DNA of 53,660 nucleotides from an uncultured Clostridium sp. (GTDB lineage Bacteria; Bacillota; Clostridia; TANB77; CAG-465): the NCBI GenBank assembly GCA_905204915.1, contig CAJLBR010000002.1, positions 1 to 53,660 on the forward strand, written 5' to 3'. Positions 1 to 7,356 of the stretch are shown here, piece after piece. The stretch's first letter is position 1, and every line of letters starts with the position of its first letter. The notes under the pieces are model-generated. The model worked only from the letters and a program-made list of their open reading frames with translations. It made no database searches and had not been told where the DNA came from. Both the position numbers and the translations under genes were made by a program.

Positions 1-493
1 AACTTGATATTCATTATTTTTTATATCTCTATATTTCTTATGAATAGGTATAGTTTTTAAATTGCTTTCATTACAAAGTTTATTTGAATACTCTTTAATT
101 CTCTCTAAATCATGTTTATTAGTATGCATTTTTTTACCATCTACAAAATTTACAGAATTTAAAATCAAATGATTATGTATATGTTCTTTATCTATATGTG
201 TAGCAATAACAATTTCATAATTTTTAAAATATTCTGCAAATTTGATACCAATTTTGTGTGCCCTCTTGTTCGGTAATATTTTCTTCTGGAGAAAATGCTT
301 GTACTATATGAACTTTATCTCTACCGTTTAGTTTATTAAACTCTCTTTTAGTAAACATCATTTCATCATAAGCACTTTCCTTATTACAATTTATTGCAGT
401 TATTAGATTATCATTAGTTTTGCATTCTTTAGTAATATAATCTAAAGATTTTTTTAGTGAAGCTTTTGAGTTAATAAATTTAACAATTACCAA
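1..493 (-). pseudogene. MOBP-type relaxase (MobA/MobL-like), frameshifted, cut by window edge
   Basis: This encodes the DNA-nicking relaxase that would start transfer of the mobile element. Reading starts at a TTG at 493 that overlaps the end of mobC. The first frame gives a typical relaxase N-terminus (VIVKFINSKASLKKSLDYI) and stops at 224. Removing one G from the GGG at 261-263 joins it to an open frame that runs off position 1. That second part holds the metal-binding histidine motif HIDKEHIHNHLILNSVN, the HUH signature of MOBP relaxases. Both halves are conserved and the join is seamless, so this is one gene with a +1 insertion. It is either a real inactivating mutation or an assembly error. 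The 3' end lies outside the window. Confidence 0.85.
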
Positions 494-768
494 ATTTTTG
501 ACACCTCACTTTTTAATTCTTCTAAACCAATTGCATTTATTTTTCCTTCATTACAAAGTCTTGTTAATTGATTAAGGTTATTTCCTATCCTTTTTAATTC
601 TATTTTTACATCATATAAATCAGGGATATTAGTTATTGTTATTTTTCTTTTTATTCCTGCATTTACCATGTAATCAGTTATATTCATATTTACTTGACTT
701 GCCTTTGCTAATATTTTTTCTTTTTGTAATTTAGTTAACCTTAAGCATATTTGTGCATCTTTTCGCAT
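487..768 (-). CDS. MobC-like relaxosome accessory protein
   Basis: A 93-residue basic protein that most likely binds oriT and recruits the relaxase. The start at 768 was chosen because an AAAGGAG site lies six bases upstream. The longer reading from 789 would begin inside that Shine-Dalgarno region. The N-terminal part (ICLRLTKLQKEKILAKA, then NMNITDYMVNAGI) fits the ribbon-helix-helix start of MobC-family proteins. The later RIGNNLNQLTRLCNEG segment is the usual MobC signature. The stop overlaps the relaxase TTG start, so the two are translationally coupled. The family call is confident; the DNA target is inferred. Confidence 0.8.
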   Translation of the reverse strand: MRKDAQICLRLTKLQKEKILAKASQVNMNITDYMVNAGIKRKITITNIPDLYDVKIELKRIGNNLNQLTRLCNEGKINAIGLEELKSEVSKIW

Positions 769-802
769 AAATTTCTCCTTTCTTTCCACAATTTATAAAG
801 GG

Positions 803-823
803 TATGGGGAAGAATTCCCCATA
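803..823. other. Inverted repeat, candidate oriT region
   Basis: A perfect 9-bp inverted repeat (TATGGGGAA/TTCCCCATA, 3-base loop) lies between the integrase terminator and mobC. MOBP elements commonly carry oriT just upstream of mobC, with an inverted repeat next to the nick site. The position fits, but no nic core was recognised, so oriT is inference. It could also be a leader hairpin. Confidence 0.4.
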
Positions 824-843
824 AAAACTTTTTGGCATAAAAA

Positions 844-883
844 AAGCAAGTATGTCTTTGTATTACAAAGGCGAAACTTGCTT
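844..883 (-). terminator. Rho-independent terminator after the integrase
   Basis: AAGCAAGT/ACTTGCTT arms enclose a partly paired loop and are followed on the minus strand by seven T. It lies 17 bases past the integrase stop and separates the regulator-integrase operon from mobC-relaxase. Confidence 0.7.
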
Positions 884-900
884 AATAATAAATATGCAAT

Positions 901-2112
901 TTACATTTCCATATCATCTTCAATTTCCACTTCCTTATTTTCTACTATTTCTTCATTTTTTATAGGCTCTAAACCTAATGAATTTGTTTTATAATATTCC
1001 ATTACTTTTTCCAATTCTGATTCTTTAAAACGATTAAAAACACTCGTATATGTATTTAGTGTGATTGATATATCAGTATGTCCAATAAGTCTTTGTAAAA
1101 CTACAGCTGACATTCCTGCTTCGATACACCTAGTAGCAAAAGTATGTCTGAGACTATGTGTTGAAATATCTTTATCTTCCATTCCTAGAGTGCTTTTTAG
1201 AATTCGTTTTAATCTACTATTTGCAACTGAATGAGATATATAATGGTCATTATATAAAAATAGCATATTATCCTTGTTTTCTTTTGCTATTTCTAACTGT
1301 TCTTTTATAGAAGGTATTAAGAAATCAGGAATAGGTATAGTTCGTTTACTTGCATAAGTTTTTGTTGTATCTCCCATAATTACTTCATTATTTTTTCCTA
1401 GTGTTAATGTCTTATTTACATTTATAATTTGTTTTTCTATATCAATATCACTTATATTTAGTGCTAATGTTTCTCCAATTCTTAAGCCTAGATACATTTG
1501 AATTAAAAACACATTTTTATATGTTTCTTCATTAATTGTGCAATTTAATAAATAATTACTTAAACTTTGTTGTTCTTCTATAGTTAATGCCTTAACTTCT
1601 TTATCTTCTTTTGTGCTCTTTGGTTTTATTACATCATCCATTGGATTTTGTAGAATATATTTATTTTTTATAGCAAAATTAAATGCTTAATTTAATTGCT
1701 CATATAATTTTTTTATATAGGAATTGCTATAATTTTTGTTATCATTTAAAAACTTTTGAATATCGTCATTTGATATATCTTTTACATTCAATTTTCCAAG
1801 AGAACTATTTTCTATTTTTTCAATAGTTTTAGTTATTCTAGTATATTGCCCTTCTTTAATTCTATTGGAATTTAATTCTTTATCTCTAATATCTTTCATT
1901 ATTTGAATGATGGACATACCATGTTTTTTTATTAAATCCATATCTTTCATTTGTACTCTTAAATCTAATAATTTATCAGCAACTTCTCTTTTGGTATTTC
2001 CATAAACTGTTTTTCTAACTTGTTTGTCTCCAACTGTTATTGTATATTGAGCTGACCATTTTTTTCTTTTTTCAATATAATATATACTTCCTTCACCTTT
2101 ACTTCTTGCCAT
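901..2112 (-). pseudogene. Tyrosine recombinase (element integrase) with in-frame TAA
   Basis: This is a Tn916/Tn1549-type integrase that would catalyse integration and excision of the element. The start at 2112 (MARSKGEGSIYY) has AAGGAGG five bases upstream. The N-terminal part (2112-1690) holds the arm-binding AP2-like region and the core-binding domain. The catalytic part (1686-901) has the Arg box GLRIGETLAL, the HSLRHTFATR box, LIGHTDISIT and the Tyr of LNTYTSVF. The two parts are in the same frame, separated only by a TAA at 1687-1689 inside the conserved segment YEQLN-stop-AFNFAIKNKYI. A single CAA-to-TAA change explains it. Neighbouring genes use TAA as a normal stop, so recoding is unlikely and the enzyme is probably inactive. 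Confidence 0.88.
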
Positions 2113-2128
2113 CAAATCCTCCTTATTT

Positions 2129-2581
2129 TTAATTAGCATATAAAGAATTCCAATCAAAATTTGAATAATCTCTTTGTTCATAATTTGTATATGAATATTT
2201 ATTTTTATTATTTATATATTTATTATTATCTTTAAACTCTGTTTTAATAGGTATATTATTGTTTGCTTTAATGCCCCATTTAAGTATAATTGGATAGGGT
2301 GGGCAATTTACTTTTATAATTCTTTTTTCGATACATTTAGTATTTTCTTTATATACATATTTTATATTAATCCATCCTTTTTCTTTAAGGTCAGAAATTA
2401 GACTAGATATTTGAGTTTTACTTAAATTAAACAATTCTGCAAAATACGAATTAGTTGCAAAACAACCTTCTTTATTATCTAATCCAGCAATTTGAGATAA
2501 TAATACTTTTTGAGTGATTGTTAAATTCCTTACATTCATTATTTCTATTGGTACTCTAATTTCTTTACAATTATTTATCAT
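2129..2581 (-). CDS. Helix-turn-helix protein of the mobile element
   Basis: A 150-residue protein with a winged-helix-like N-terminal half. Residues about 18-75 (NLTITQKVLLSQIAGLDNK, then SYFAELFNLSKTQISSLISDLKEKGW) are typical of replication-initiator or DnaD-like HTH domains found in clostridial integrative elements. The C-terminal third is low-complexity and rich in Asn, Tyr and Lys. The ribosome site AGAGG lies in the last codons of the upstream gene, indicating coupling. A role in plasmid-like replication or in regulating excision is plausible, but the sequence shows only the DNA-binding fold. Confidence 0.65.
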   Translation of the reverse strand: MINNCKEIRVPIEIMNVRNLTITQKVLLSQIAGLDNKEGCFATNSYFAELFNLSKTQISSLISDLKEKGWINIKYVYKENTKCIEKRIIKVNCPPYPIILKWGIKANNNIPIKTEFKDNNKYINNKNKYSYTNYEQRDYSNFDWNSLYAN

Positions 2582-2582
2582 A

Positions 2583-2837
2583 TTAATAGCCTCTTTTGTT
2601 TTTCTTATATTCAGGCATCCTTTTTTCTAATTTCCATAGTGCATAAGCAATAGCAGTAATAGTCTTTGTTTTACCAATATTAATTGAAGAAAAGTCTGCT
2701 CTTTTAAACAATTCATTTGTTAAGTTTTCTCCCATTTTTAAATCTCTAGAAACATCTTTTACAGTCAAGTTTTTCCATGGATTATCTAACTTGTTAATAG
2801 CTTCTCTAATAAGTTCTTGTTTAAATTCTTCTTTCAA
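2583..2837 (-). CDS. Small DNA-binding protein, excisionase-like
   Basis: An 84-residue basic protein and the first structural gene of the element operon. The start is a TTG at 2837 preceded by AGGGAGGT. The segment NLTVKDVSRDLKMGENLTNELFKRADF looks like a helix-turn-helix, and ITAIAYALWKLEKRMPEY forms a further helix. Position and size, directly ahead of an HTH protein and the integrase, suit an excisionase (Xis) or element regulator. No family could be assigned with certainty. Expression appears controlled by the structured leader upstream (2850-3110). Confidence 0.55.
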   Translation of the reverse strand: MKEEFKQELIREAINKLDNPWKNLTVKDVSRDLKMGENLTNELFKRADFSSINIGKTKTITAIAYALWKLEKRMPEYKKNKRGY

Positions 2838-2860
2838 TATGTACCTCCCTAAAATAAGAA

Positions 2861-2916
2861 AAGCTGCTTCGCCAGATGTACAGATTGCTTCGCAATCGCA
2901 CGTGCTAAAGTAGCTT
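2861..2916 (-). promoter_or_regulatory. Attenuator hairpin 3 of the element leader
   Basis: On the minus strand AAGCTACTT pairs with AAGCAGCTT across a branched interior that contains a GATTGC-GAA-GCAATC hairpin (2883-2897). The outer stem is followed by TTTTCTTATTTT and then the ribosome site of the 84-residue gene. This is the layout of a terminator that stops transcription before the operon. Confidence 0.6.
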
Positions 2917-2920
2917 AACC

Positions 2921-2950
2921 TTATTATGTAAGAAATTTCTTACATAATAA
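2921..2950. repeat. Perfect 30-bp palindrome in the element leader
   Basis: The two 15-base arms (TTATTATGTAAGAAA and its exact complement) meet with no loop. It lies between attenuator hairpins 2 and 3. As DNA it could bind a dimeric regulator; as RNA it could form an antiterminator stem or an end-to-end duplex. The function is not known from sequence. Confidence 0.75.
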
Positions 2951-2954
2951 AAAT

Positions 2955-2980
2955 AGCAGTTATCCAAACTAATAACTGCT
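2955..2980 (-). promoter_or_regulatory. Attenuator hairpin 2 (leader-peptide coupled)
   Basis: AGCAGTTAT/ATAACTGCT with an 8-base loop is followed on the minus strand by ATTTTTATT, so it can act as a terminator. Its first base is also the first base of the leader-peptide stop codon (2980-2982). A ribosome held there would mask the stem, which is the classical arrangement for translation-controlled attenuation. Confidence 0.6.
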
Positions 2981-3012
2981 TAAATATTAAATTTAAATAA
3001 TAAAAAAATCAT
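2980..3012 (-). CDS. Putative 10-residue leader peptide
   Basis: A tiny open frame reading MIFLLFKFNI, rich in Phe, Ile and Leu, is preceded by a strong GGAGGTG seven bases before the ATG. Its stop codon touches attenuator hairpin 2. The peptide probably matters only through ribosome occupancy, as in other attenuator leaders. The strong ribosome site and hairpin overlap are seen directly; the regulatory role is inference. Confidence 0.6.
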   Translation of the reverse strand: MIFLLFKFNI

Positions 3013-3039
3013 TGTAATCACCTCCATAACAACAAAAAA

Positions 3040-3055
3040 AGCCCTTTTATGGGCT
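3040..3055 (-). terminator. Early terminator (hairpin 1) of the element leader
   Basis: AGCCC/GGGCT stem with a 6-base A+T loop and seven T on the minus strand. It lies only about 20 nt after the predicted transcription start and has no gene upstream to serve, so it most likely acts as an attenuator for the element operon. Confidence 0.6.
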
Positions 3056-3081
3056 CCTTGAGATTTTATTTCATTATATAT

Positions 3082-3109
3082 ATTATACCACCTATTTTAT
3101 GCATTTCAA
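3082..3109 (-). promoter_or_regulatory. Promoter of the mobile-element operon
   Basis: -35 TTGAAA (3104-3109) and -10 TATAAT (3082-3087) are separated by 16 bases and oriented toward the element genes. The predicted start is near 3075. Everything from there to 2838 is leader with three hairpins. Confidence 0.7.
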
Positions 3110-3236
3110 GGTAGTCTTTTTCATATATACTTTTTTGTGTAGCATTTTTTGTATACACTTTTTGTTAAACTTTTTATATTTTTGTATTTATATAATAATA
3201 TCACATATTTTTTCAAATTCAATAGCCATCAAATCT

Positions 3237-3262
3237 TCCTCTGGTTTAAGAGGATTTTTTTT
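3237..3262 (+). terminator. Terminator-like hairpin in the 3.1-3.4 kb spacer
   Basis: TCCTCT/AGAGGA with a 6-base loop and eight T on the plus strand. No plus-strand gene precedes it. Read on the minus strand, AGAGGAAG in the same stem precedes a 13-codon frame (3188-3229), so it could equally be a small leader with a masked ribosome site. The rest of 3110-3410 shows only a -10 TATAAT at 3356-3361 for the next gene. Confidence 0.45.
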
Positions 3263-3410
3263 GAGGAATAAAAAACCGCCTTTTAAGATAATTTTATTCT
3301 TATAAATTCTCTTTCAAATCTTATATAAAGTATACATTTATTTTTTCTTTTGTGATATAATTCGTATAACAAAAACTATTTTACTAAAGAAAATAGGAGG
3401 GCTCTATATA

Positions 3411-4148
3411 ATGGAAGATACAAGTGATGTAAAAGCGACTAATGAACTTGTTCAAAAACTAGAAGGATTAGAAGAAGATCAAAAAGTTGATATAATAGCA
3501 GAATTTATAAAGCAACATGAAAAAAATAATCATGAAGGCGTATTTTGGAATGGAGAATTGTTACCTGCTGTATATGATCATGATATTGTTTATAGATATA
3601 CTAATTTTTTAAAAGAATATAAGTATAAAATTAAACTTGCAGAAATTTTTAGTATAGATGTTAAGGAAAGATTAATAAAAGAATTTAGAGAATCATCAAT
3701 AGAGGAAAAGATAAAAGTAATTTCCAAAGAATTAAATCTTATCGATGGAAATGAAAAATTAGAATTAATAGAAGATTTTATAAAAAAATATGAAAAAGAA
3801 GAAGCTATTCGTGCCTATTATGATAGAGGAGCTACTACAAGTTATACCAAGTATACAAATGTAGATAAATATGTAAAATTACTAGATAATTATGATGATA
3901 AATTGAAATTGGCACAAAATATGTGTGATTTTGATGTAGCAGAAAAATTATTAGAAGAATATCCTTTTACTGATGAAGAAAGAAAAAAATATGGTAAACT
4001 TGCAGAAAATAATGAAGATATTGCTACAGTTTTAAATCCTAAACTACTTTCTAAAAAATATGATTTTTTAGGAGATAAATTAGATTTTGTAATTAATGAT
4101 AATGCTGCAACTATATATATATATCTAACCTTTCTGATAAAGAATTAG
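3411..4148 (+). CDS. N-terminal half of a large orphan protein split at a (TA)n tract
   Basis: 245 codons, starting after AGGAGGG (near 3396) and a -10 TATAAT at 3356-3361. The protein has two similar segments of about 100 residues. Each runs from a KVDIIAEFIKQHEK / KLELIEDFIKKYEK helix to a KIKLAEIFSIDVKERL / KLKLAQNMCDFDVAEKL helix, so it contains a tandem repeat. No known family is recognised. The frame ends shortly after the dinucleotide run at 4112-4124. Removing one TA unit joins it to the frame of 4151-5782 through SNLSDKELDLFKLL, giving a single protein of about 789 residues. It may be phase-variable, a pseudogene, or a sequencing artefact. Confidence 0.7.
   Translation: MEDTSDVKATNELVQKLEGLEEDQKVDIIAEFIKQHEKNNHEGVFWNGELLPAVYDHDIVYRYTNFLKEYKYKIKLAEIFSIDVKERLIKEFRESSIEEKIKVISKELNLIDGNEKLELIEDFIKKYEKEEAIRAYYDRGATTSYTKYTNVDKYVKLLDNYDDKLKLAQNMCDFDVAEKLLEEYPFTDEERKKYGKLAENNEDIATVLNPKLLSKKYDFLGDKLDFVINDNAATIYIYLTFLIKN
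4112..4124. repeat. (TA)6T dinucleotide tract at the frame break
   Basis: A run of six TA units plus T, located exactly where the reading frame of the orphan gene shifts. Loss of one unit, or gain of two, restores a continuous frame. Such tracts are prone to slipped-strand mispairing. Confidence 0.85.
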
Positions 4149-4150
4149 AT

Positions 4151-5782
4151 TTGTTTAAATTATTATATAATAAAGCTGAAATAGGAAGTGCAGAAATTCT
4201 TCATACATTATTATATATGCCACTTAATTTAAATAAGTATTCAGAATTAACATCAAATATATGTAATAATTTACAGGAAAATGAAATAATTAGTGATGAA
4301 ATTATTGAAAAATTATTATGGGTATATACAATGGATTATGAAGAATATTTTTCAATAAAATCAGATATTATTAATAAATTAAGCAATTTACAAGATATAA
4401 CTAATTTAGAAGATATAATAAAGACAACATGTGATAGTATTATTGACGATGAAAGTAAGAAAAGTGAAAAAGATATAAGTAAAATTAAAGATGCTTTAAT
4501 AATGTCTACATATGGAATAGGATTAGATAAAACTGAATCTCTTTTGGAATCTTATGATATATCAAAATTTGAATTAACTGAAGAAAATAAACACACAATG
4601 CTTATGTATTTAGCAATATCTGAAATATGTAATGAAACAAATCCAGATAAATTGATTACAATTTATAATGAATATACACAAGAAAATCCTATAAAAATAA
4701 ATTATTTAAGAGATGTAGTATTTCAAAATGAATTAAGAATAATGTTTGCAAAAGAATTAAATAATACATATGCTAATATTCAAGATTTTGAAAGAATAAA
4801 TGAACAAGATAGTATACCAATATATGATGCAGGAACAGATTTTAAGATATGTATGACATCAATTGGAGCATATCAAGAAAATTTTAAAGAACAAAAAAAC
4901 TATTTTAATTATTGGAATAATAAAAAAATACTATCACATATAAATTGTTGTTCTTTAATAGCAAATAATAACCTTTCTACAGCAACAATTCGCAATATAT
5001 GTTTAGGATTTTCAAATTTTGATAACGAAATGTTAATTGGTGGATCAAATAGAGATATAAATTCTACAGCTGTGAGTGAAAGAATGTATGGAATGGAATA
5101 TTCTGAATCAAAATTAAAATCTCCAGAAGAATTAATAAATTCAACAAGAGGCCAATACAATGAAATTGATTACGAAAGAAGAGATTTAGGAAATGGTCAA
5201 TATTATAAAAAAAATCCAGATTTTATAGTATTTTTTGAAGAGTTTGATGATATTGATAATATAGATATCGATAATCTAGAGATTCAACAAATATTAAATG
5301 ATGAAAAAAGAAAATGGCAAGAATCTGTAAAAGCAGCTAAAGAGTTTGGGATTCCTATCGTAAAAATAAATAGAGAAAAATGCGCAAAGTCCGAGAGTGA
5401 AAAAATCGAAAAAAGCTTTAAGAAATATATGGAAACTCATGATATTGGTTTATTGTCTGATATAATAACTAATTTCGAAAATAATAGAACAGGTACACGA
5501 GAACATAATTATTTAACACAAAAGTATTTTTCAAATGAAAAAATACAAAATATGCTAGATAAAATATTTACATCTGTAAAAGATTTACAAGATAAAAAAT
5601 TAAAAATATCAAATACAAAAGAACTAATTAAAATATTAAAAAAAGAAGAACAAAACACAAAAGAGTGTAATATTATAAATAATTCATCAGACATAAATGC
5701 TTTATTAGGACTTGATGTTGATAAATATTTAAATATTATTTCAACACCAATAAAAATGGAAAAAGAGGAAAATGAAAGATAG
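4151..5782 (+). CDS. C-terminal half of the split orphan protein
   Basis: 543 codons from the first ATG in this frame; the homologous reading really begins at about 4124 and belongs to the upstream half. There is no ribosome site before 4151. Residues about 225-420 form the most structured-looking part. It contains an Asn/Tyr-rich stretch around YWNNKKILSHINCCSLI, then ICLGFSNF, STRGQYNEIDYERR, PDFIVFFEE and FGIPIVKINREKCAKSE. The same motif order seems familiar from other uncultured clostridial orphan proteins, but I know no function. The H..N and YNE motifs loosely recall ADP-ribosyltransferase-like folds, which is only a guess. It is followed eight bases later by a small basic protein. Confidence 0.65.
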   Translation: MFKLLYNKAEIGSAEILHTLLYMPLNLNKYSELTSNICNNLQENEIISDEIIEKLLWVYTMDYEEYFSIKSDIINKLSNLQDITNLEDIIKTTCDSIIDDESKKSEKDISKIKDALIMSTYGIGLDKTESLLESYDISKFELTEENKHTMLMYLAISEICNETNPDKLITIYNEYTQENPIKINYLRDVVFQNELRIMFAKELNNTYANIQDFERINEQDSIPIYDAGTDFKICMTSIGAYQENFKEQKNYFNYWNNKKILSHINCCSLIANNNLSTATIRNICLGFSNFDNEMLIGGSNRDINSTAVSERMYGMEYSESKLKSPEELINSTRGQYNEIDYERRDLGNGQYYKKNPDFIVFFEEFDDIDNIDIDNLEIQQILNDEKRKWQESVKAAKEFGIPIVKINREKCAKSESEKIEKSFKKYMETHDIGLLSDIITNFENNRTGTREHNYLTQKYFSNEKIQNMLDKIFTSVKDLQDKKLKISNTKELIKILKKEEQNTKECNIINNSSDINALLGLDVDKYLNIISTPIKMEKEENER

Positions 5783-5790
5783 GTGTGTTT

Positions 5791-6048
5791 ATGACTACTG
5801 AAAAAGAAAAGATGATTTCAAAAGAGAATTATGAAATTTCAAAAAAAATTTATAATTTATTTAAGAAATATAAAAATTTTGAATCCGATACAAAAAAAGT
5901 ACAAATAGTAGAAAAATATAATCCAGAAGATTTATTTAAAACGAGAAAAGAAAAAATAAAATCAGAAGTTGCTATAATAGAAGTGAAAGAGCAAAAATGG
6001 TACAAAAAAATTTTTATGTTTTTTAGAAAAATTTTTAATATTAAGTAA
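5791..6048 (+). CDS. Small basic protein of unknown function
   Basis: An 85-residue protein, very Lys- and Ile-rich. ATG 5791 is preferred because AGGTG lies five bases upstream; a GTG two codons earlier overlaps that site. Residues about 1-60 look helical and charged. The C-terminus KWYKKIFMFFRKIFNIK is an amphipathic, positively charged helix that could touch a membrane. It follows the orphan gene by eight bases and probably shares its transcript, ending at the terminator near 6250. No family recognised. Confidence 0.55.
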   Translation: MTTEKEKMISKENYEISKKIYNLFKKYKNFESDTKKVQIVEKYNPEDLFKTRKEKIKSEVAIIEVKEQKWYKKIFMFFRKIFNIK

Positions 6049-6226
6049 TAAATTAAATATTAACAATACAAATATTATATAAAATTAAAATGCAAGCAAA
6101 ATGCAGTCAAGTAATTTTAAAATATTGATAACGGTGATTTATATAAAATAAAAAATAGTCACCTCGACCATATTTTGCCCTTTTTCAAGGGAATTTAAGA
6201 GAATTTATAAAAATTCAAAAGTTATG

Positions 6227-6273
6227 AATTATGCTATTTTTCAATTAAAATGAAGAATAGCATAATTTTTTTT
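6227..6273 (+). terminator. Terminator of the orphan operon
   Basis: A 12-bp perfect stem (AATTATGCTATT and its complement, loop 6239-6255) followed by a T run. It ends the plus-strand transcript of 3411-6048. Bases 6049-6226 hold no gene I can support. Confidence 0.75.
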
Positions 6274-6381
6274 ACATTCTATAAAATTCTAAAAAATATG
6301 CTCATTTTCTTTAACAAAACATTTCAACAAAAGGATTTTTACCAAAATCTCAATATTTTCAAAGCGATCCATATTACAAAG

Positions 6382-6408
6382 AAAGGAGAACTTAATTTAT
6401 TCTCCTTT
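6382..6408. terminator. Terminator next to the Nudix gene
   Basis: AAAGGAGAA/TTCTCCTTT stem with a 9-base loop, followed by T-rich sequence on the plus strand and weakly on the minus strand. It lies 10 bases past the Nudix stop. Confidence 0.65.
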
Positions 6409-6417
6409 TTATTATAA

Positions 6418-6882
6418 TTAATTATATACTTTAGTTCTTTTATTAAGTTTTTCGTTTAATTCCCATAGAGCTGTTTTATTACTATCATATTTTAGCTTTT
6501 TTAATGCTTCTTCATATTCTACCCATTTGTATTCTTTGTGCTCATTTGAAAGTTGAATATTGCCATCCTCGCCTTTTATTTCTATAGCGTATGAATATTC
6601 TGGTACAACATATACATTTGTTCCCCAAGTATATTCTCCCGTTATATTCAATACAGGGATAGTAGTTTTAGAATCTAATTGTTCTATTTTTTCTTTTTCA
6701 ACAATCAATGAAGTTTCTTCCTTTATTTCCCTAATCACCGTTTCAAGAGGGGTCTCACTATTTTCTCCTCCTCCTGATATAAATTGCCATATAGGGTGTG
6801 AATTCCTATAAAATATACCATATAAGATTTTATTATTTTCTCTTTTATATAAAATTGTTAAAATTTGATATGGTGCTCTCAT
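6418..6882 (-). CDS. Nudix hydrolase (MutT-like)
   Basis: A 154-residue enzyme that should hydrolyse a nucleoside-diphosphate-linked substrate using divalent metal. The Nudix box is clear at about residues 37-60: G-x5-E-x7-RE-I-KEE-T, with the final Gly replaced by Ser. The sequence before it (IWQFISGGGE) and after it (TTIPVLNITGEYTWGTNVYVV) resembles dihydroneopterin-triphosphate-pyrophosphatase-type Nudix proteins, though the substrate cannot be fixed from this. AGGAGG lies nine bases before the ATG. The gene stands alone between a terminator and a region with a transposase remnant. Confidence 0.88.
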   Translation of the reverse strand: MRAPYQILTILYKRENNKILYGIFYRNSHPIWQFISGGGENSETPLETVIREIKEETSLIVEKEKIEQLDSKTTIPVLNITGEYTWGTNVYVVPEYSYAIEIKGEDGNIQLSNEHKEYKWVEYEEALKKLKYDSNKTALWELNEKLNKRTKVYN

Positions 6883-7058
6883 AAGATATTTCCTCCTAAC
6901 TCTTTTATTCTAATGACTCAAGTATACCACATTTTTCTATTAAAAGTCTAGTCAATTTCACTACTTTCACAATTATTTATTGTAAGTTAGTCAATCATTT
7001 GTCACAAATTATTTAAAATAAATAATTTGAGCACCTATATTGCAAATAACGATTCTTC

Positions 7059-7211
7059 TTAACTTTTATATTTCCCTATGAATTCTCTGGGACTCAACCA
7101 TCCTAATGACTCATTGGAAAATTATTATATTCTTTCTCTTGATTTCTTAAATTTTGAAAATTTTATTACTGACTCTTTATATTTTAATCTATCTGTGATA
7201 TTATTACCCAT
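7059..7211 (-). pseudogene. IS3-type transposase remnant
   Basis: After a good ribosome site (GGAGGTG near 7220) the minus strand reads MGNNITDRLKYKESVIKFSKF, which resembles the start of an IS3-family OrfA. It then passes directly to EYNNFPM and, after a frameshift, ESLGWLSPREFIGKYKS, which resembles the end of an IS3 OrfB. The catalytic middle is missing. This looks like an internally deleted insertion sequence. It is recognised by eye only. The rest of 6883-7356 shows no gene. Confidence 0.45.
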
Positions 7212-7356
7212 AAGAAAGCACCTCCGATATGTTTATTTTTCGTCATCTAAACAATATCATTTTTGTGCTCTTTTTTCATCAATATACTAGTGACATATCT
7301 ATTTTAAACCTATACAGTCAACTTTATAAGCATGTTATACGAGGAGTGATTATATT

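Noticed and set aside
1687..1689. Recoding or stop-codon suppression in the integrase
   Set aside because: TAA ends many normal genes in the window and no recoding signal is visible; a nonsense mutation is simpler.
3099..3305. Plus-strand 68-codon hydrophobic frame
   Set aside because: No ribosome site, Phe/Ile-rich low-complexity translation of A+T-rich spacer, overlaps the element promoter and a terminator-like hairpin.
7078..7290. Plus-strand 70-codon frame
   Set aside because: Antisense to the transposase remnant; no ribosome site or family resemblance.
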